A DNA stretch of 37,418 nt from Bacteroidota bacterium (GTDB lineage Bacteria; Bacteroidota; Bacteroidia; Chitinophagales; Chitinophagaceae). Below, piece after piece: positions 22,319-30,172 of the stretch; the stretch's first letter is position 1, and every line of letters begins with the position of its first letter. The stretch spans positions 215,489 to 252,906 of the forward strand of contig VBAR01000003.1 in NCBI GenBank assembly GCA_005882315.1. Direction: 5' to 3'. The position numbers were made by a program, and so were the translations under genes. The notes under the pieces are model-generated. The model saw only the letters and a program-made list of their open reading frames with translations, had not been told where the DNA came from and did no database searches.

Positions 22319-23383
22319 TTACTTATTTCCAGCCAGAATATTAAACAATGACTGATTAATGTAGTAATTATCCCGGCCGATCTTCTTTTTAACAACCAGC
22401 TTTTCTTTAGCAATAGCTTCCAGGTAGCGGATTGATGTATTGCGGCTGATATCCAGATCCAGCTGGAGGTATTCGATTTTTGTATAGGGATACATGAAAA
22501 GGTTATTCAATAAATCCTGGCTGTATAGTTTAGGAAGATTCGTTCTTAGTTTCTGTTTATAATCAAACATGAGATTTTTTATCTGGCCGATCAAAACAAT
22601 GCTTTCTTTTGAAGTCTGTTCGGTTGCATCAAGCATAAACAATATCCAATCTTCCCAGTTGTCTTTTTCCCTCACTTCTTGCAGCAACCGGTAATAACGG
22701 TTTTTATTTTTTATAATATACCTGCTAAGGTAAAGCACCGGCAGATCGAGTAATTGTTTTAAAATAAGGTACAGGATATTAATGATGCGTCCGGTTCGTC
22801 CGTTTCCATCGTAAAAAGGATGTATTGATTCAAACTGGTGGTGAATGATCGCCATTTTTATCAGCGGGTCAGCATCCATCAGGGTATCATCGTTTATAAA
22901 ATCAACAAGATTTTTCATGAGTTTGATAATCTCCGAATATTCCTGTGGTGGTGTGTAGACTACTTCCCCTGTTTTATCATTTAAAAGTCTTGTTCCGGGC
23001 AGTTTGCGGTATCCGGCATTGTTGCCTTCTATTATTTCCTGGATTTTCAGAATTTGATTGTTCTTTATCACTCCAGAATCATTAACCAATTTGAACCCCT
23101 TTTTTAATGCCTGTGCATATAGATGCACTTCTTTAGCTTCCGGAGTTGCATAGTGGCCGGCTGCCAGGTTGCTTTGATACACTTCATCAAATGTGCTGAT
23201 AATATTTTCAACGGCAGAACTTTCTCTTGCTTCACGTAGTGTAAGCGTTTCAATCAAAATATTCTGATTGGGAATACTAGTAATAATTCCTTTCAGTTCG
23301 GCCAGTGCCTTATGGGCTGATGCTGCTTTTCGCAATACAGCTTTTGTTTCTACTTCTTTTTTGGGAGGAAGAATGGAAACCAT
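22319..23383 (-). CDS. Fic family protein (AMP-transferase) with winged-helix C-terminus
   Basis: 354 residues. An N-terminal Fic_N region carries the inhibitory motif SSAVEN (residues 55-60; pattern S-x3-E-N), the Fic core has the full active-site motif HPFYDGNGRTGR (188-199) and the C-terminus (about 280-354) is a winged-helix-like DNA-binding domain. Fic enzymes move AMP from ATP to protein hydroxyls; class II members like this are held inactive by their own inhibitory helix. A HTH domain suggests self-regulation, and four TTTGGGTTA half-sites lie immediately upstream. No partner antitoxin gene is adjacent. It is flanked by copies of an isomerase gene tail, which points to insertion. Confidence 0.92.
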   Translation of the reverse strand: MVSILPPKKEVETKAVLRKAASAHKALAELKGIITSIPNQNILIETLTLREARESSAVENIISTFDEVYQSNLAAGHYATPEAKEVHLYAQALKKGFKLVNDSGVIKNNQILKIQEIIEGNNAGYRKLPGTRLLNDKTGEVVYTPPQEYSEIIKLMKNLVDFINDDTLMDADPLIKMAIIHHQFESIHPFYDGNGRTGRIINILYLILKQLLDLPVLYLSRYIIKNKNRYYRLLQEVREKDNWEDWILFMLDATEQTSKESIVLIGQIKNLMFDYKQKLRTNLPKLYSQDLLNNLFMYPYTKIEYLQLDLDISRNTSIRYLEAIAKEKLVVKKKIGRDNYYINQSLFNILAGNK

Positions 23384-23393
23384 TTGTATTAGT

Positions 23394-23466
23394 ATTTGGG
23401 TTATTTCAGGCTAATGTAACCCAAATTTTTAACTTTTTGGGTTATGTTTTCGGAATATAACCCAAA
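23394..23466 (-). promoter_or_regulatory. Putative operator of the fic gene: two inverted pairs of TTTGGGTTA
   Basis: Four half-sites, TTTGGGTTA (23395-23403), TAACCCAAA (23417-23425), TTTGGGTTA (23436-23444) and TAACCCAAA (23458-23466), form two inverted repeats with centres about 41 bases apart, 11 to 83 bases upstream of the Fic start. This is a good size and position for autoregulation by the Fic protein's own winged helix. Confidence 0.65.
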
Positions 23467-23482
23467 TCTGCTATAAAGTTGG

Positions 23483-23553
23483 TTAAATACTCAATCCCTT
23501 CATATATTTCGCATCAGCTTCTACAGCTTTATGTCCCGCCGGGGTCTTCACCA
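23483..23553 (-). pseudogene. 3' tail of a sugar isomerase gene joined to a C-hairpin right arm, copy B
   Basis: The minus strand first reads GTGAAGACCCCGGCGGGACA (23553-23534), close to the right arm of C, then KAVEADAKYMKGLSI and a stop (23483-23530). The 15 residues are identical to the end of the intact gene at 24088-24951, while five codons differ, all synonymously, and the stop codon differs too (TAA, not TGA). Confidence 0.8.
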
Positions 23554-23994
23554 TTATAATCCTATTTTCAAAGTAAATGAGGGTTGCATTTTAAAAACAT
23601 ATGAGTTTTGTTTTAGGAAATATATCTTTTGATTATTGAAATTAATTGTTGTTGCCCGCATTGCCTTGTGTTTGTTTTTAGACGATGCCAAATATATCGG
23701 AATGCTCGTTAGTATAAAGAGAAAACCAATACCCCCAAACGTATTTTTTATATTTTCATTTTTATATTGTCTGTCATAAATAAAGCCAGAGGGTGCTAGC
23801 TCTTCCCCTTTTGGGATCAATAAAGAAGTCAGTATACACGCAGCTCCCCCGGCCAGAAATACATTGGCTACTGTTTTTTGATTTTTACTTTTTTTCAGAT
23901 AATAGTCTCTGGAATGTTTGAGATTTGTTGATTCTTGACTAAATAAATCTAATACAAAGAGTAAAAGTGTAAGAGAAAAAATAGTCTTTTTCAT
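23554..23994 (-). CDS. Hypothetical membrane protein with signal peptide
   Basis: 146 residues. A signal peptide (MKKTIFSLTLLLFVLDLFSQ) is followed by a charged stretch with YYLKKSKNQKTVANVFL, then two membrane segments (about 43-60 and 85-103) and a C-terminal beta tail ending FTLKIGL. The layout is common in Bacteroidota (YLKKSKxQKTxAW family), function unknown. It lies between the intact isomerase gene and the tail copy at 23483-23553. Confidence 0.75.
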   Translation of the reverse strand: MKKTIFSLTLLLFVLDLFSQESTNLKHSRDYYLKKSKNQKTVANVFLAGGAACILTSLLIPKGEELAPSGFIYDRQYKNENIKNTFGGIGFLFILTSIPIYLASSKNKHKAMRATTINFNNQKIYFLKQNSYVFKMQPSFTLKIGL

Positions 23995-24087
23995 AATAAT
24001 AAGTTTGTTGCTTACTTTTTTAAAATGCAGTTTTCGGCTTCACTGTTTTTATTTATACAAAGGGCGAAAGTTATTAGGCAATGGCTA

Positions 24088-24951
24088 TCAGATACTCAAC
24101 CCTTTCATATATTTTGCATCAGCCTCTACAGCTTTCAGTGGTGTAGTTCCATCATATCTTTCCTGCTCAACAATAAAATATTTCATCCCGGTTTTTTGTG
24201 CTGTCTTTAAGATTTTTGGCCAGTCAATACTGCCTGTGCCCAGATCGCAACTGTCAGCCTTTTCTTTTGAATCTTTCCTCCGGTCTTTAATATGGCATAA
24301 GCGGAAACGGTTTGGGTATTTCTTTAACCACGTTTCTATATCATGACCGGCAGTAACTACCCAATACATATCCAATTCAAAATCCACAAGATTTGGGTCT
24401 GTGTTTTTCATCATTACATCCTGTCCCAGTTCACCTCCCATATCTACAAATGAGTAATCATGATTGTGATAGGCAAAACGGATACCGTTCTTTTTACATA
24501 TTTCGCCTTTCTGGTTAAACTCATCAGCAAATTTTTTGAACTCATCAATTGATTTCTGCGGACCCTTGTAAGGACAGATCAGGTACTTCATACCTATTTC
24601 CGCTGCTTCGGCTGCTTTCTTTTCAAAATCTTTACTGATATCGCAATGACTTGAAACGATCTCCATGCCCAGGTCGCCGATATAGGATTTGAATTCCTTA
24701 TTCGTCATTCCCCAGAAAATTCCATTTGGTCCTTCAAAACTTTCTAACTGTTTGTATCCAAACGAAGCAACTTGTTTCAGCACCCCTTTCGGATCTTTTG
24801 GAAAATCATCTCTTAAAGTATAAAGCTGTAAGCCAAACTTCTTTATTTTTTTAAACTCTTCATTATTCATAAAAGAAGCAAATGCATTATTAGATGCAAG
24901 ACCTGCTAATGCAAGCCCGCCACCCATTTTCAAAAACTCTTTTCTTTTCAT
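24088..24951 (-). CDS. Sugar phosphate isomerase/epimerase family protein (TIM barrel), exported
   Basis: 287 residues from the ATG at 24951, which opens a Tat-like leader (MKRKEFLKMGGGLALAGLAS); an ATG 15 bases earlier is possible. The xylose-isomerase-like TIM barrel (AP endonuclease family 2) follows: FGLQLYTLRDDFPKDPKGV, the YHNHDYSF loop, DLVDFELDMYWV-type strand, LCHIKDR and FIVEQERYDG, which supply the usual metal-binding Glu, Asp and His residues. It is the last gene of the minus-strand operon starting with the MFS transporter; the preceding oxidoreductase subunit ends 21 bases upstream. Its 3' end is copied twice downstream. Confidence 0.88.
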   Translation of the reverse strand: MKRKEFLKMGGGLALAGLASNNAFASFMNNEEFKKIKKFGLQLYTLRDDFPKDPKGVLKQVASFGYKQLESFEGPNGIFWGMTNKEFKSYIGDLGMEIVSSHCDISKDFEKKAAEAAEIGMKYLICPYKGPQKSIDEFKKFADEFNQKGEICKKNGIRFAYHNHDYSFVDMGGELGQDVMMKNTDPNLVDFELDMYWVVTAGHDIETWLKKYPNRFRLCHIKDRRKDSKEKADSCDLGTGSIDWPKILKTAQKTGMKYFIVEQERYDGTTPLKAVEADAKYMKGLSI

Positions 24952-24972
24952 GTGTATTGATTTCAAAATTGA

Positions 24973-25617
24973 TTAATTCAAAGCCGTGAAAATCTTATCA
25001 CCTTTTTTATAATCAAGGTCGCCAACATATTTACCGGGCACCGGCTCATATCTTGTAGCTGATGTTCTTCCTTCTTTTGAAGTGAAGTAACCAAGTATTG
25101 TCAATTGTTTCATCATGGTGAAATAATGAGCTGGCATCGTTTTTCTTTCAAAATTTGTATCGCCATTGGCCTGCGCTTTCTTTTCAAGATCATCCTGCAT
25201 TTTTTCAAACTCAGCTTTTCTTTGCTCATTTGTATCCTTTACTTCCTTTTCAATTGAGACAAGTAATTCTTTTCTATGTTCAGGACTAGCTTTCATAAAA
25301 TCATGGCTATGCATTTTGTTACATGCCTTGTCAAGCTCTTTCATTCCGGCATGAAATACTTCCTGGTCATCTTTTTTATAACAGTCATTGACCATCACCG
25401 TCATAAACTGTCCAACCTTAGCTTCTTTAGCACCGGCTGTTGCTGTTTTTGGAAAAATTGTTTCTGCTATTTCATCCAGGAAAGCAATATCATCTTCGCT
25501 GAATGTAGTCCCCGGCCCCGCATCGGGGTTTTTGCAACCAGCTACTAAAAACTCGCCACCGATAACAACTCCGCCGGTTACAACGGCTATCATTCTGATT
25601 AATTCTCTTCTGTTCAT
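24973..25617 (-). CDS. Gluconate 2-dehydrogenase subunit 3 family protein
   Basis: 214 residues from the ATG at 25617. A leader with twin arginines (MNRRELIRMIAVVTGG) and a lipobox-like AGC points to Tat export. The helical body starts FSEDDIAFLDEIAETIFP and has TMMKQLTILGYFTSKEG, the two signatures of this family, which is the small partner of membrane-associated GMC dehydrogenases. Its likely partner, the GMC gene, lies upstream at 26116-27807 but the DUF559 insertion now separates them. Confidence 0.9.
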   Translation of the reverse strand: MNRRELIRMIAVVTGGVVIGGEFLVAGCKNPDAGPGTTFSEDDIAFLDEIAETIFPKTATAGAKEAKVGQFMTVMVNDCYKKDDQEVFHAGMKELDKACNKMHSHDFMKASPEHRKELLVSIEKEVKDTNEQRKAEFEKMQDDLEKKAQANGDTNFERKTMPAHYFTMMKQLTILGYFTSKEGRTSATRYEPVPGKYVGDLDYKKGDKIFTALN

Positions 25618-25621
25618 ATAA

Positions 25622-25653
25622 TAAACCCCCAAACCCCCTAAAGGGGGCTTTTA
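25622..25653. repeat. Left terminal inverted repeat of DUF559 insertion
   Basis: AAACCCCCAAACCCCC and TAAAGGGGGCTTTTAGA; with the right copy at 26085-26117 it forms an imperfect inverted repeat of about 32 bases around the DUF559 gene. Confidence 0.8.
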
Positions 25654-26070
25654 GACTCCGATACCCGGAGCTTTGTTATTAATAATATTGTTTACTTTTT
25701 TTTGAATTTGTTCGATCACTTTTTCTACGTTTTTGAATACATCATCGTTATTAAACCTGATAATGTTATAACCCAATAATTGCAAATCATTTTGTCTTTG
25801 TATATCGTTGTTTTTTACATCCTCGTTATTGTGAACTGAACCATCTAATTCAACAATCAACTTTGCTTTATGACAAAAGAAATCTGCTATATAGTTTCCT
25901 ACTGGATGTTGCCGTCTGAATTTAAATCCGTTTATTCCATCTCTTAAATACATCCAAAGAATTTTCTCTGCCTCTGTCATGTTTTTTCTTAACCTTTTGG
26001 CATGCTCGAAAATTAAATGTGATGCACCTTCGAACATACCACCCTTTTTATATGGATTCTTTAATGACAT
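25651..26070 (-). CDS. DUF559 (Vsr-like endonuclease fold) protein
   Basis: 139 residues. AKRLRKNMTEAEKILWMYLR, FKFRRQHPVGNYIADFFC, LIVELDGSVHNN and LLGYNIIRFNND are the conserved parts of DUF559 in order, with the PD-(D/E)xK-type residues D (IADFFC) and ELDG. The family is related to Vsr nicking endonucleases and is often found as a lone gene between unrelated genes, which fits here: it is set between the GMC oxidoreductase and its subunit-3 gene. The inverted repeats on both sides mark its limits. Its activity and any mobility are inferred. Confidence 0.9.
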   Translation of the reverse strand: MSLKNPYKKGGMFEGASHLIFEHAKRLRKNMTEAEKILWMYLRDGINGFKFRRQHPVGNYIADFFCHKAKLIVELDGSVHNNEDVKNNDIQRQNDLQLLGYNIIRFNNDDVFKNVEKVIEQIQKKVNNIINNKAPGIGV

Positions 26071-26084
26071 TATAGCTATAAGGC

Positions 26085-26117
26085 TCTAAAGTCCCCTTTA
26101 GGGGATTTAGGGGTTTT
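26085..26117. repeat. Right terminal inverted repeat of DUF559 insertion
   Basis: TCTAAAGTCCCCTTTAGG and GGATTTAGGGGTTTT, the inverted counterpart of 25622-25653. Its end overlaps the stop codon of the GMC gene. Confidence 0.8.
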
Positions 26118-27807
26118 ATATATTTTGTTTTTTCAATTCATCTACAGCAAATGCAGCAGCTCTTGCTGTAAGTGCCATATAGGTCAATGACGGGTTTACA
26201 CATGATGCTGATGTCATACAGGCTCCGTCAGTAACAAATACATTCTTACAATCCCATACCTGGTTATTGCCGTTCAATACTGAGTTTTTAGCATCACGTC
26301 CCATGCGGGCAGTTCCCATTTCATGAATGCCCATGCCGGGTGCATAGTCGCTTTCAAATGTTTTTACATTTTTTACGCCGGCATTTTCAAACATTTCTTT
26401 CAGGTCATTCATCATATCTACACGCATCTTTTTTTCATTGTCTCTTATTTCTACACTCATATCAAGAACAGGCAATCCCCATTTATCTTTTACATCTTTA
26501 TTCAGCTTGATCAGGTTGTCATGATAAGGAAGCATTTCGCCAAATGCTGTAGCGCCTATTCTCCAATCACCCGGTTCGCTGAGTGCATCTTTTAATTCTG
26601 CACCGATACTGAGTTCTTTTACATCACGTCCCCATCCGTTCCTGCTTGCACTGCCCTGGTAACCGAAGCCACGGATATAATCTCTTTTATCACCAGCAAA
26701 ATTTCTAAACCGTGGTATATAAAATCCTGTAGGGCGGTTACCGAAATAATATTTATCCTCATAGCCTTCTATTTCACCACCTGCGCCAACGCGGAAATGA
26801 TGATCCATTGCATTATGTCCTAACTCGCCACTGCTGCTGCCCAAACCATCTGGCCAGATATCAGTTGCCGAGTTCATCAGTATCCATGTGGAGTTGAAAG
26901 CCGATGCACATAGGAAAACAACTTTTGCAAAATATTCTTTCACTTCGTTTGTTTCTGCATCAATTATCCGTACACCTTTTGCTTTCTTAGTTTCTTTATC
27001 ATAAATAACTTCTTTTACAATTGAAAACGGACGCAGTGTAAGATTGCCTGTTTTCATTGCAGCAGGTAATGTAGATGACTGTGTACTGAAATAGGCTCCG
27101 AAGGGACAGCCATTCCAGCACATATCACGGTATTGACATTTGGTACGTTGAGGGCTATCTGCTAAAGGAGCAGTAACATGTGCAGTACGTCCGATAATTA
27201 AAGTTCTTTGATTTTTATAATATGCTTTTATTCTTGCAGCTACATCTTTTTCTACAATGTTCAGATCCATTGCGGGTAAGAAATGACTATCAGGTAATAC
27301 AGCCAATTTTTCATATGAGCCTTGTATGCCTGCGAATTTTTCAACATAAGTGTACCAGCTTTCTACGTCTTTATAATTGATTGGCCATGGAGTAGCGATA
27401 CCGTCTTTTTCATTGGCTAAAAAATCTTCTTCACACCAGCGATAACTTTGACGGCCCCACATAAGAGAACGGCCACCTACATGATAGCCACGATACCAGT
27501 CGAAACGCTTTGTTTCAGTATAAGGACAATCTTTATCACTGGCCCAGTAATGGAGATTGCGTTCATTCAGCGGATAATCTCTCTTAAGTTTTGGATAATC
27601 TTCTATCATTTGTTGTGTACGTCCGCCACGATGAGGATATTCCCAGACCGGTCGGTTGCTCGGTTCATAATCTTTTATATGTTCGAGAGGACGGCCACGT
27701 TCGAGCATAATTGTTTTCAGGCCTTTTTCTGTAAGTTCTTTAGCTGCCCAGCCACCACTGATACCTGAGCCAACTACGATCGCATCGAAAATGTTATTGT
27801 CTGCCAT
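26116..27807 (-). CDS. GMC family oxidoreductase (dehydrogenase large subunit)
   Basis: 563 residues. The FAD-binding site is AIVVGSGISGGWAAKEL (about residues 9-25) with MLERGRPLE after it, then the CPYTETKRF/GGRSLMWGR region; the C-terminal GMC_oxred_C domain has HEMGTARMG (495-503) and the catalytic-end ASCVNPSLTYMAL. Related enzymes (gluconate 2-dehydrogenase, fructose or glycoside 3-dehydrogenases) oxidise sugars and pass electrons to cytochrome c. The large subunit itself lacks a leader and would be exported with a Tat partner, as subunit 3 has one. With DUF1080, Gfo/Idh/MocA and cytochrome genes close by, a 3-keto-sugar pathway is likely. Confidence 0.92.
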   Translation of the reverse strand: MADNNIFDAIVVGSGISGGWAAKELTEKGLKTIMLERGRPLEHIKDYEPSNRPVWEYPHRGGRTQQMIEDYPKLKRDYPLNERNLHYWASDKDCPYTETKRFDWYRGYHVGGRSLMWGRQSYRWCEEDFLANEKDGIATPWPINYKDVESWYTYVEKFAGIQGSYEKLAVLPDSHFLPAMDLNIVEKDVAARIKAYYKNQRTLIIGRTAHVTAPLADSPQRTKCQYRDMCWNGCPFGAYFSTQSSTLPAAMKTGNLTLRPFSIVKEVIYDKETKKAKGVRIIDAETNEVKEYFAKVVFLCASAFNSTWILMNSATDIWPDGLGSSSGELGHNAMDHHFRVGAGGEIEGYEDKYYFGNRPTGFYIPRFRNFAGDKRDYIRGFGYQGSASRNGWGRDVKELSIGAELKDALSEPGDWRIGATAFGEMLPYHDNLIKLNKDVKDKWGLPVLDMSVEIRDNEKKMRVDMMNDLKEMFENAGVKNVKTFESDYAPGMGIHEMGTARMGRDAKNSVLNGNNQVWDCKNVFVTDGACMTSASCVNPSLTYMALTARAAAFAVDELKKQNI

Positions 27808-27923
27808 GTTTTATCGTTGATTTGTTATTTAAGATTTTTTTTGTTAACGGCTGTATTGCTACTATTAAACTATTGTTGCGTCGCACTCTTGTACGACTTG
27901 TAATTCTATTCAACTTTTTTGTC

Positions 27924-27986
27924 AATGGTCAATCGTGAATGGTGAATTAATAAAGACTCTACTTATTCACCATTCACTATTCACGT
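27924..27986. repeat. Intergenic 'gaatggtgaat / attcaccattc' repeat
   Basis: CAATGGTCAATCGTGAATGG and TTCACCATTCACTATTCACG on opposite sides of a short loop, same type as 379-508 and 32815-32885. Confidence 0.85.
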
Positions 27987-27988
27987 CC

Positions 27989-28885
27989 TCACACATCACA
28001 TCTTTTAATTGCATCTTTCAACGCCGCAATTTTTTCATCATTTGTTTTTCCTGTTGGTATATATTCCTGCGCCACATAACCTGTATAACCTGTTTTTAAA
28101 ATTGCTTCCATAATGGCAGGGTAATATAATTCCTGTGTTTCATTGATCTCATGCCTGCCGGGAACTCCTGCCGTATGATAATGACCGAAATACTCATGAT
28201 TATCCTGGATCGTTCTTATCACATCGCCTTCATTTATCTGCATGTGATAAATATCATACAGTATTTTAAAATTGGGCGATCCGATCCGTTTACACAGTTC
28301 AACAGCCCATGCACTTTTATCAGCCATATAGTCTTTATGGTCAATTTTACTGTTGAATACTTCAATTTGTACAATAACTCCTTTTTGTTCGGCCAGGCCA
28401 ATGATCTTTTTAATGCCTTCAGTCATATTTTTCATGCCAGTCTCATCATCCATGCCTTTGCGGTTGCCACTGAAACAAATAAGATTTTTATAGCCTGCTT
28501 CAGCGACCAGCGGAATTGCTTCTGTATAATCTTTGATCAGCCATTCATGATTGTCTTTATTATTCCAACCTTCTGTCAGGCTTCTTTTTCCGGCCGTATA
28601 GCACATGGAGCAATAAAGTCCGTGGCTTTTTATTGTCGGCCATTCTTTTGGCGATAACAGGTCAATTGCTTTCAATCCTAATTTCTTTACTTCCACACAT
28701 AATTCTTCCAATGAAAGAAAGCCGTAAGTCCACTGCGTTACGGAATGATTGATATTTCCCTTCAGGGTATAATGTTCGTCCACTTTTTCGTTTTTTGAGA
28801 AGGAAGATAAAAGGGGAGATGCAGCAGCAGCAATGCTGCCCGTTGCCATTGTTTTCAGTGCCTCTCTGCGGTTTGATGTTTTCAT
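27989..28885 (-). CDS. Sugar isomerase family TIM barrel (hydroxypyruvate isomerase-like), exported
   Basis: 298 residues from the ATG at 28885; a longer frame overlapping the upstream gene is rejected because this ATG begins a Tat-like leader (MKTSNRREALKTMATGSIAA). The barrel has LKAIDLLSPKEW, GYKNLICFSG, VIVQIEVFNSKIDH, FKILYDIYHMQINEG, HYHTAGVPGRHE and GYVAQEYIPTG, all of which fit hydroxypyruvate isomerase-like enzymes (metal-binding Glu, Asp, His and final Glu). It lies 40 bases after the Nup-type symporter gene in the same operon. Confidence 0.88.
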   Translation of the reverse strand: MKTSNRREALKTMATGSIAAAASPLLSSFSKNEKVDEHYTLKGNINHSVTQWTYGFLSLEELCVEVKKLGLKAIDLLSPKEWPTIKSHGLYCSMCYTAGKRSLTEGWNNKDNHEWLIKDYTEAIPLVAEAGYKNLICFSGNRKGMDDETGMKNMTEGIKKIIGLAEQKGVIVQIEVFNSKIDHKDYMADKSAWAVELCKRIGSPNFKILYDIYHMQINEGDVIRTIQDNHEYFGHYHTAGVPGRHEINETQELYYPAIMEAILKTGYTGYVAQEYIPTGKTNDEKIAALKDAIKRCDV

Positions 28886-28925
28886 ATTAGCATATCGTTT
28901 TCCAAAGTTACAAATTGTAATTGCT

Positions 28926-30158
28926 CTAAACTTCAGGAATACTGTCATTTTCTGGTAAGCCAGCTACTCGTATCTGCCTTTTTTCCTTAAAGAATAAAAT
29001 GAAATATATAAGTACTCCTAATGCTATATAAGCAGGCACGAACCAAATGCTCTTCCAATCATGGCCTTCTCCAATTTTATAGCTACCAACGACCTCGCCT
29101 GACACTAATGTGCCTATGAACATGCCAACTCCATAAGTAGCAAAGGTGAACAACCCTTGTGCTGCATTTTTAATTTTTTCTCCCGCTTTTTTCTCTGTGT
29201 ACATATAACCTGTTACGAAAAAGAAATCGTAGCAGATACCATGTAAAATAATTCCTGCATAAAGCATCCAGATATTGGCATCAGTATTTCCATAAGCAAA
29301 GCAGATGTATCGAAGTAGCCAGGCGGTCATTCCCATCAACAACATTTTTTTTACGCCTATTCTATTAAACAAAAAAGGTATGGCGATAATGAAAACTGCT
29401 TCTGAAACTTGCCCGATCGTCATTTTGCCGGCAGCGTTATTCATGCCTAATTCATTTAGAAAAGGGTTAGCCCAACCGTAATAAAATGATAATGGAATAC
29501 AAACAAGAATGGCAGCAATGAAAAATATCAGGTAGGGTTTGCTTTTAAATAAGACAAATGCTTCTGTTCCCAATGCACTTGAAGCAGAACCAGCCTGTTT
29601 ACCTTTAGGCGGGGTATTTGGGAGCATAAAACTAAATAAGCCTAAAACGACTGAAACCCCTGCAGCGATCATAAATGTAGTAGTTGTCGGTTCTATTTTT
29701 AAAAAGCCAATGATCAAACCTGCTGCGATCCAACCCAGGGTTCCAAATACCCGGATCCATGGAAATTGCTTGCCGGCATCACTCATTTGATAAAATGCAA
29801 TACTATTTGATAAGGCTATTGTCGGCATATAAAGCAATGAATAAAACAAAATGATCCAGTAGAAAGTTGAGCTGTCACCAACTTTTGTAGCTATAAATAA
29901 TAATGCAGCGCCTAATAGATGAAGCAGACCCATGATACGTTGCGCTGAAAAAAACCGATCAGCTATCATTCCTACAAAAAAAGGAGAGATCATTGTTGCA
30001 ATAGCTAATGCCGAATAAGCTTGTCCGATGGTTTTATCAATTCCTGTTTCTTTAAAATGTTCTCCCATGTAAGTACCCATAGTTACATACCATGCACCCC
30101 AAATGAAATATTGGAGAAACATCATTATCGCAAGCTGAACTCCTGTAGAGATTTTCAT
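28926..30158 (-). CDS. Nucleoside:H+ symporter family transporter (MFS)
   Basis: 410 residues with 12 likely membrane helices. The start MKISTGVQLAIMMFLQYFIW and then GAWYVTMGTYM, the GMIADRFFSAQRIMG loop and the HGICYDFFFVTGYMYTEKK segment are typical of the NupG/XapB nucleoside symporter family. In Bacteroidota operons of this type the substrate may be a sugar or glycoside and not a nucleoside. It lies 14 bases downstream of the MFS gene and is clearly in the same operon. Confidence 0.92.
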   Translation of the reverse strand: MKISTGVQLAIMMFLQYFIWGAWYVTMGTYMGEHFKETGIDKTIGQAYSALAIATMISPFFVGMIADRFFSAQRIMGLLHLLGAALLFIATKVGDSSTFYWIILFYSLLYMPTIALSNSIAFYQMSDAGKQFPWIRVFGTLGWIAAGLIIGFLKIEPTTTTFMIAAGVSVVLGLFSFMLPNTPPKGKQAGSASSALGTEAFVLFKSKPYLIFFIAAILVCIPLSFYYGWANPFLNELGMNNAAGKMTIGQVSEAVFIIAIPFLFNRIGVKKMLLMGMTAWLLRYICFAYGNTDANIWMLYAGIILHGICYDFFFVTGYMYTEKKAGEKIKNAAQGLFTFATYGVGMFIGTLVSGEVVGSYKIGEGHDWKSIWFVPAYIALGVLIYFILFFKEKRQIRVAGLPENDSIPEV

Positions 30159-30172
30159 GCTGTCTTTTAATA

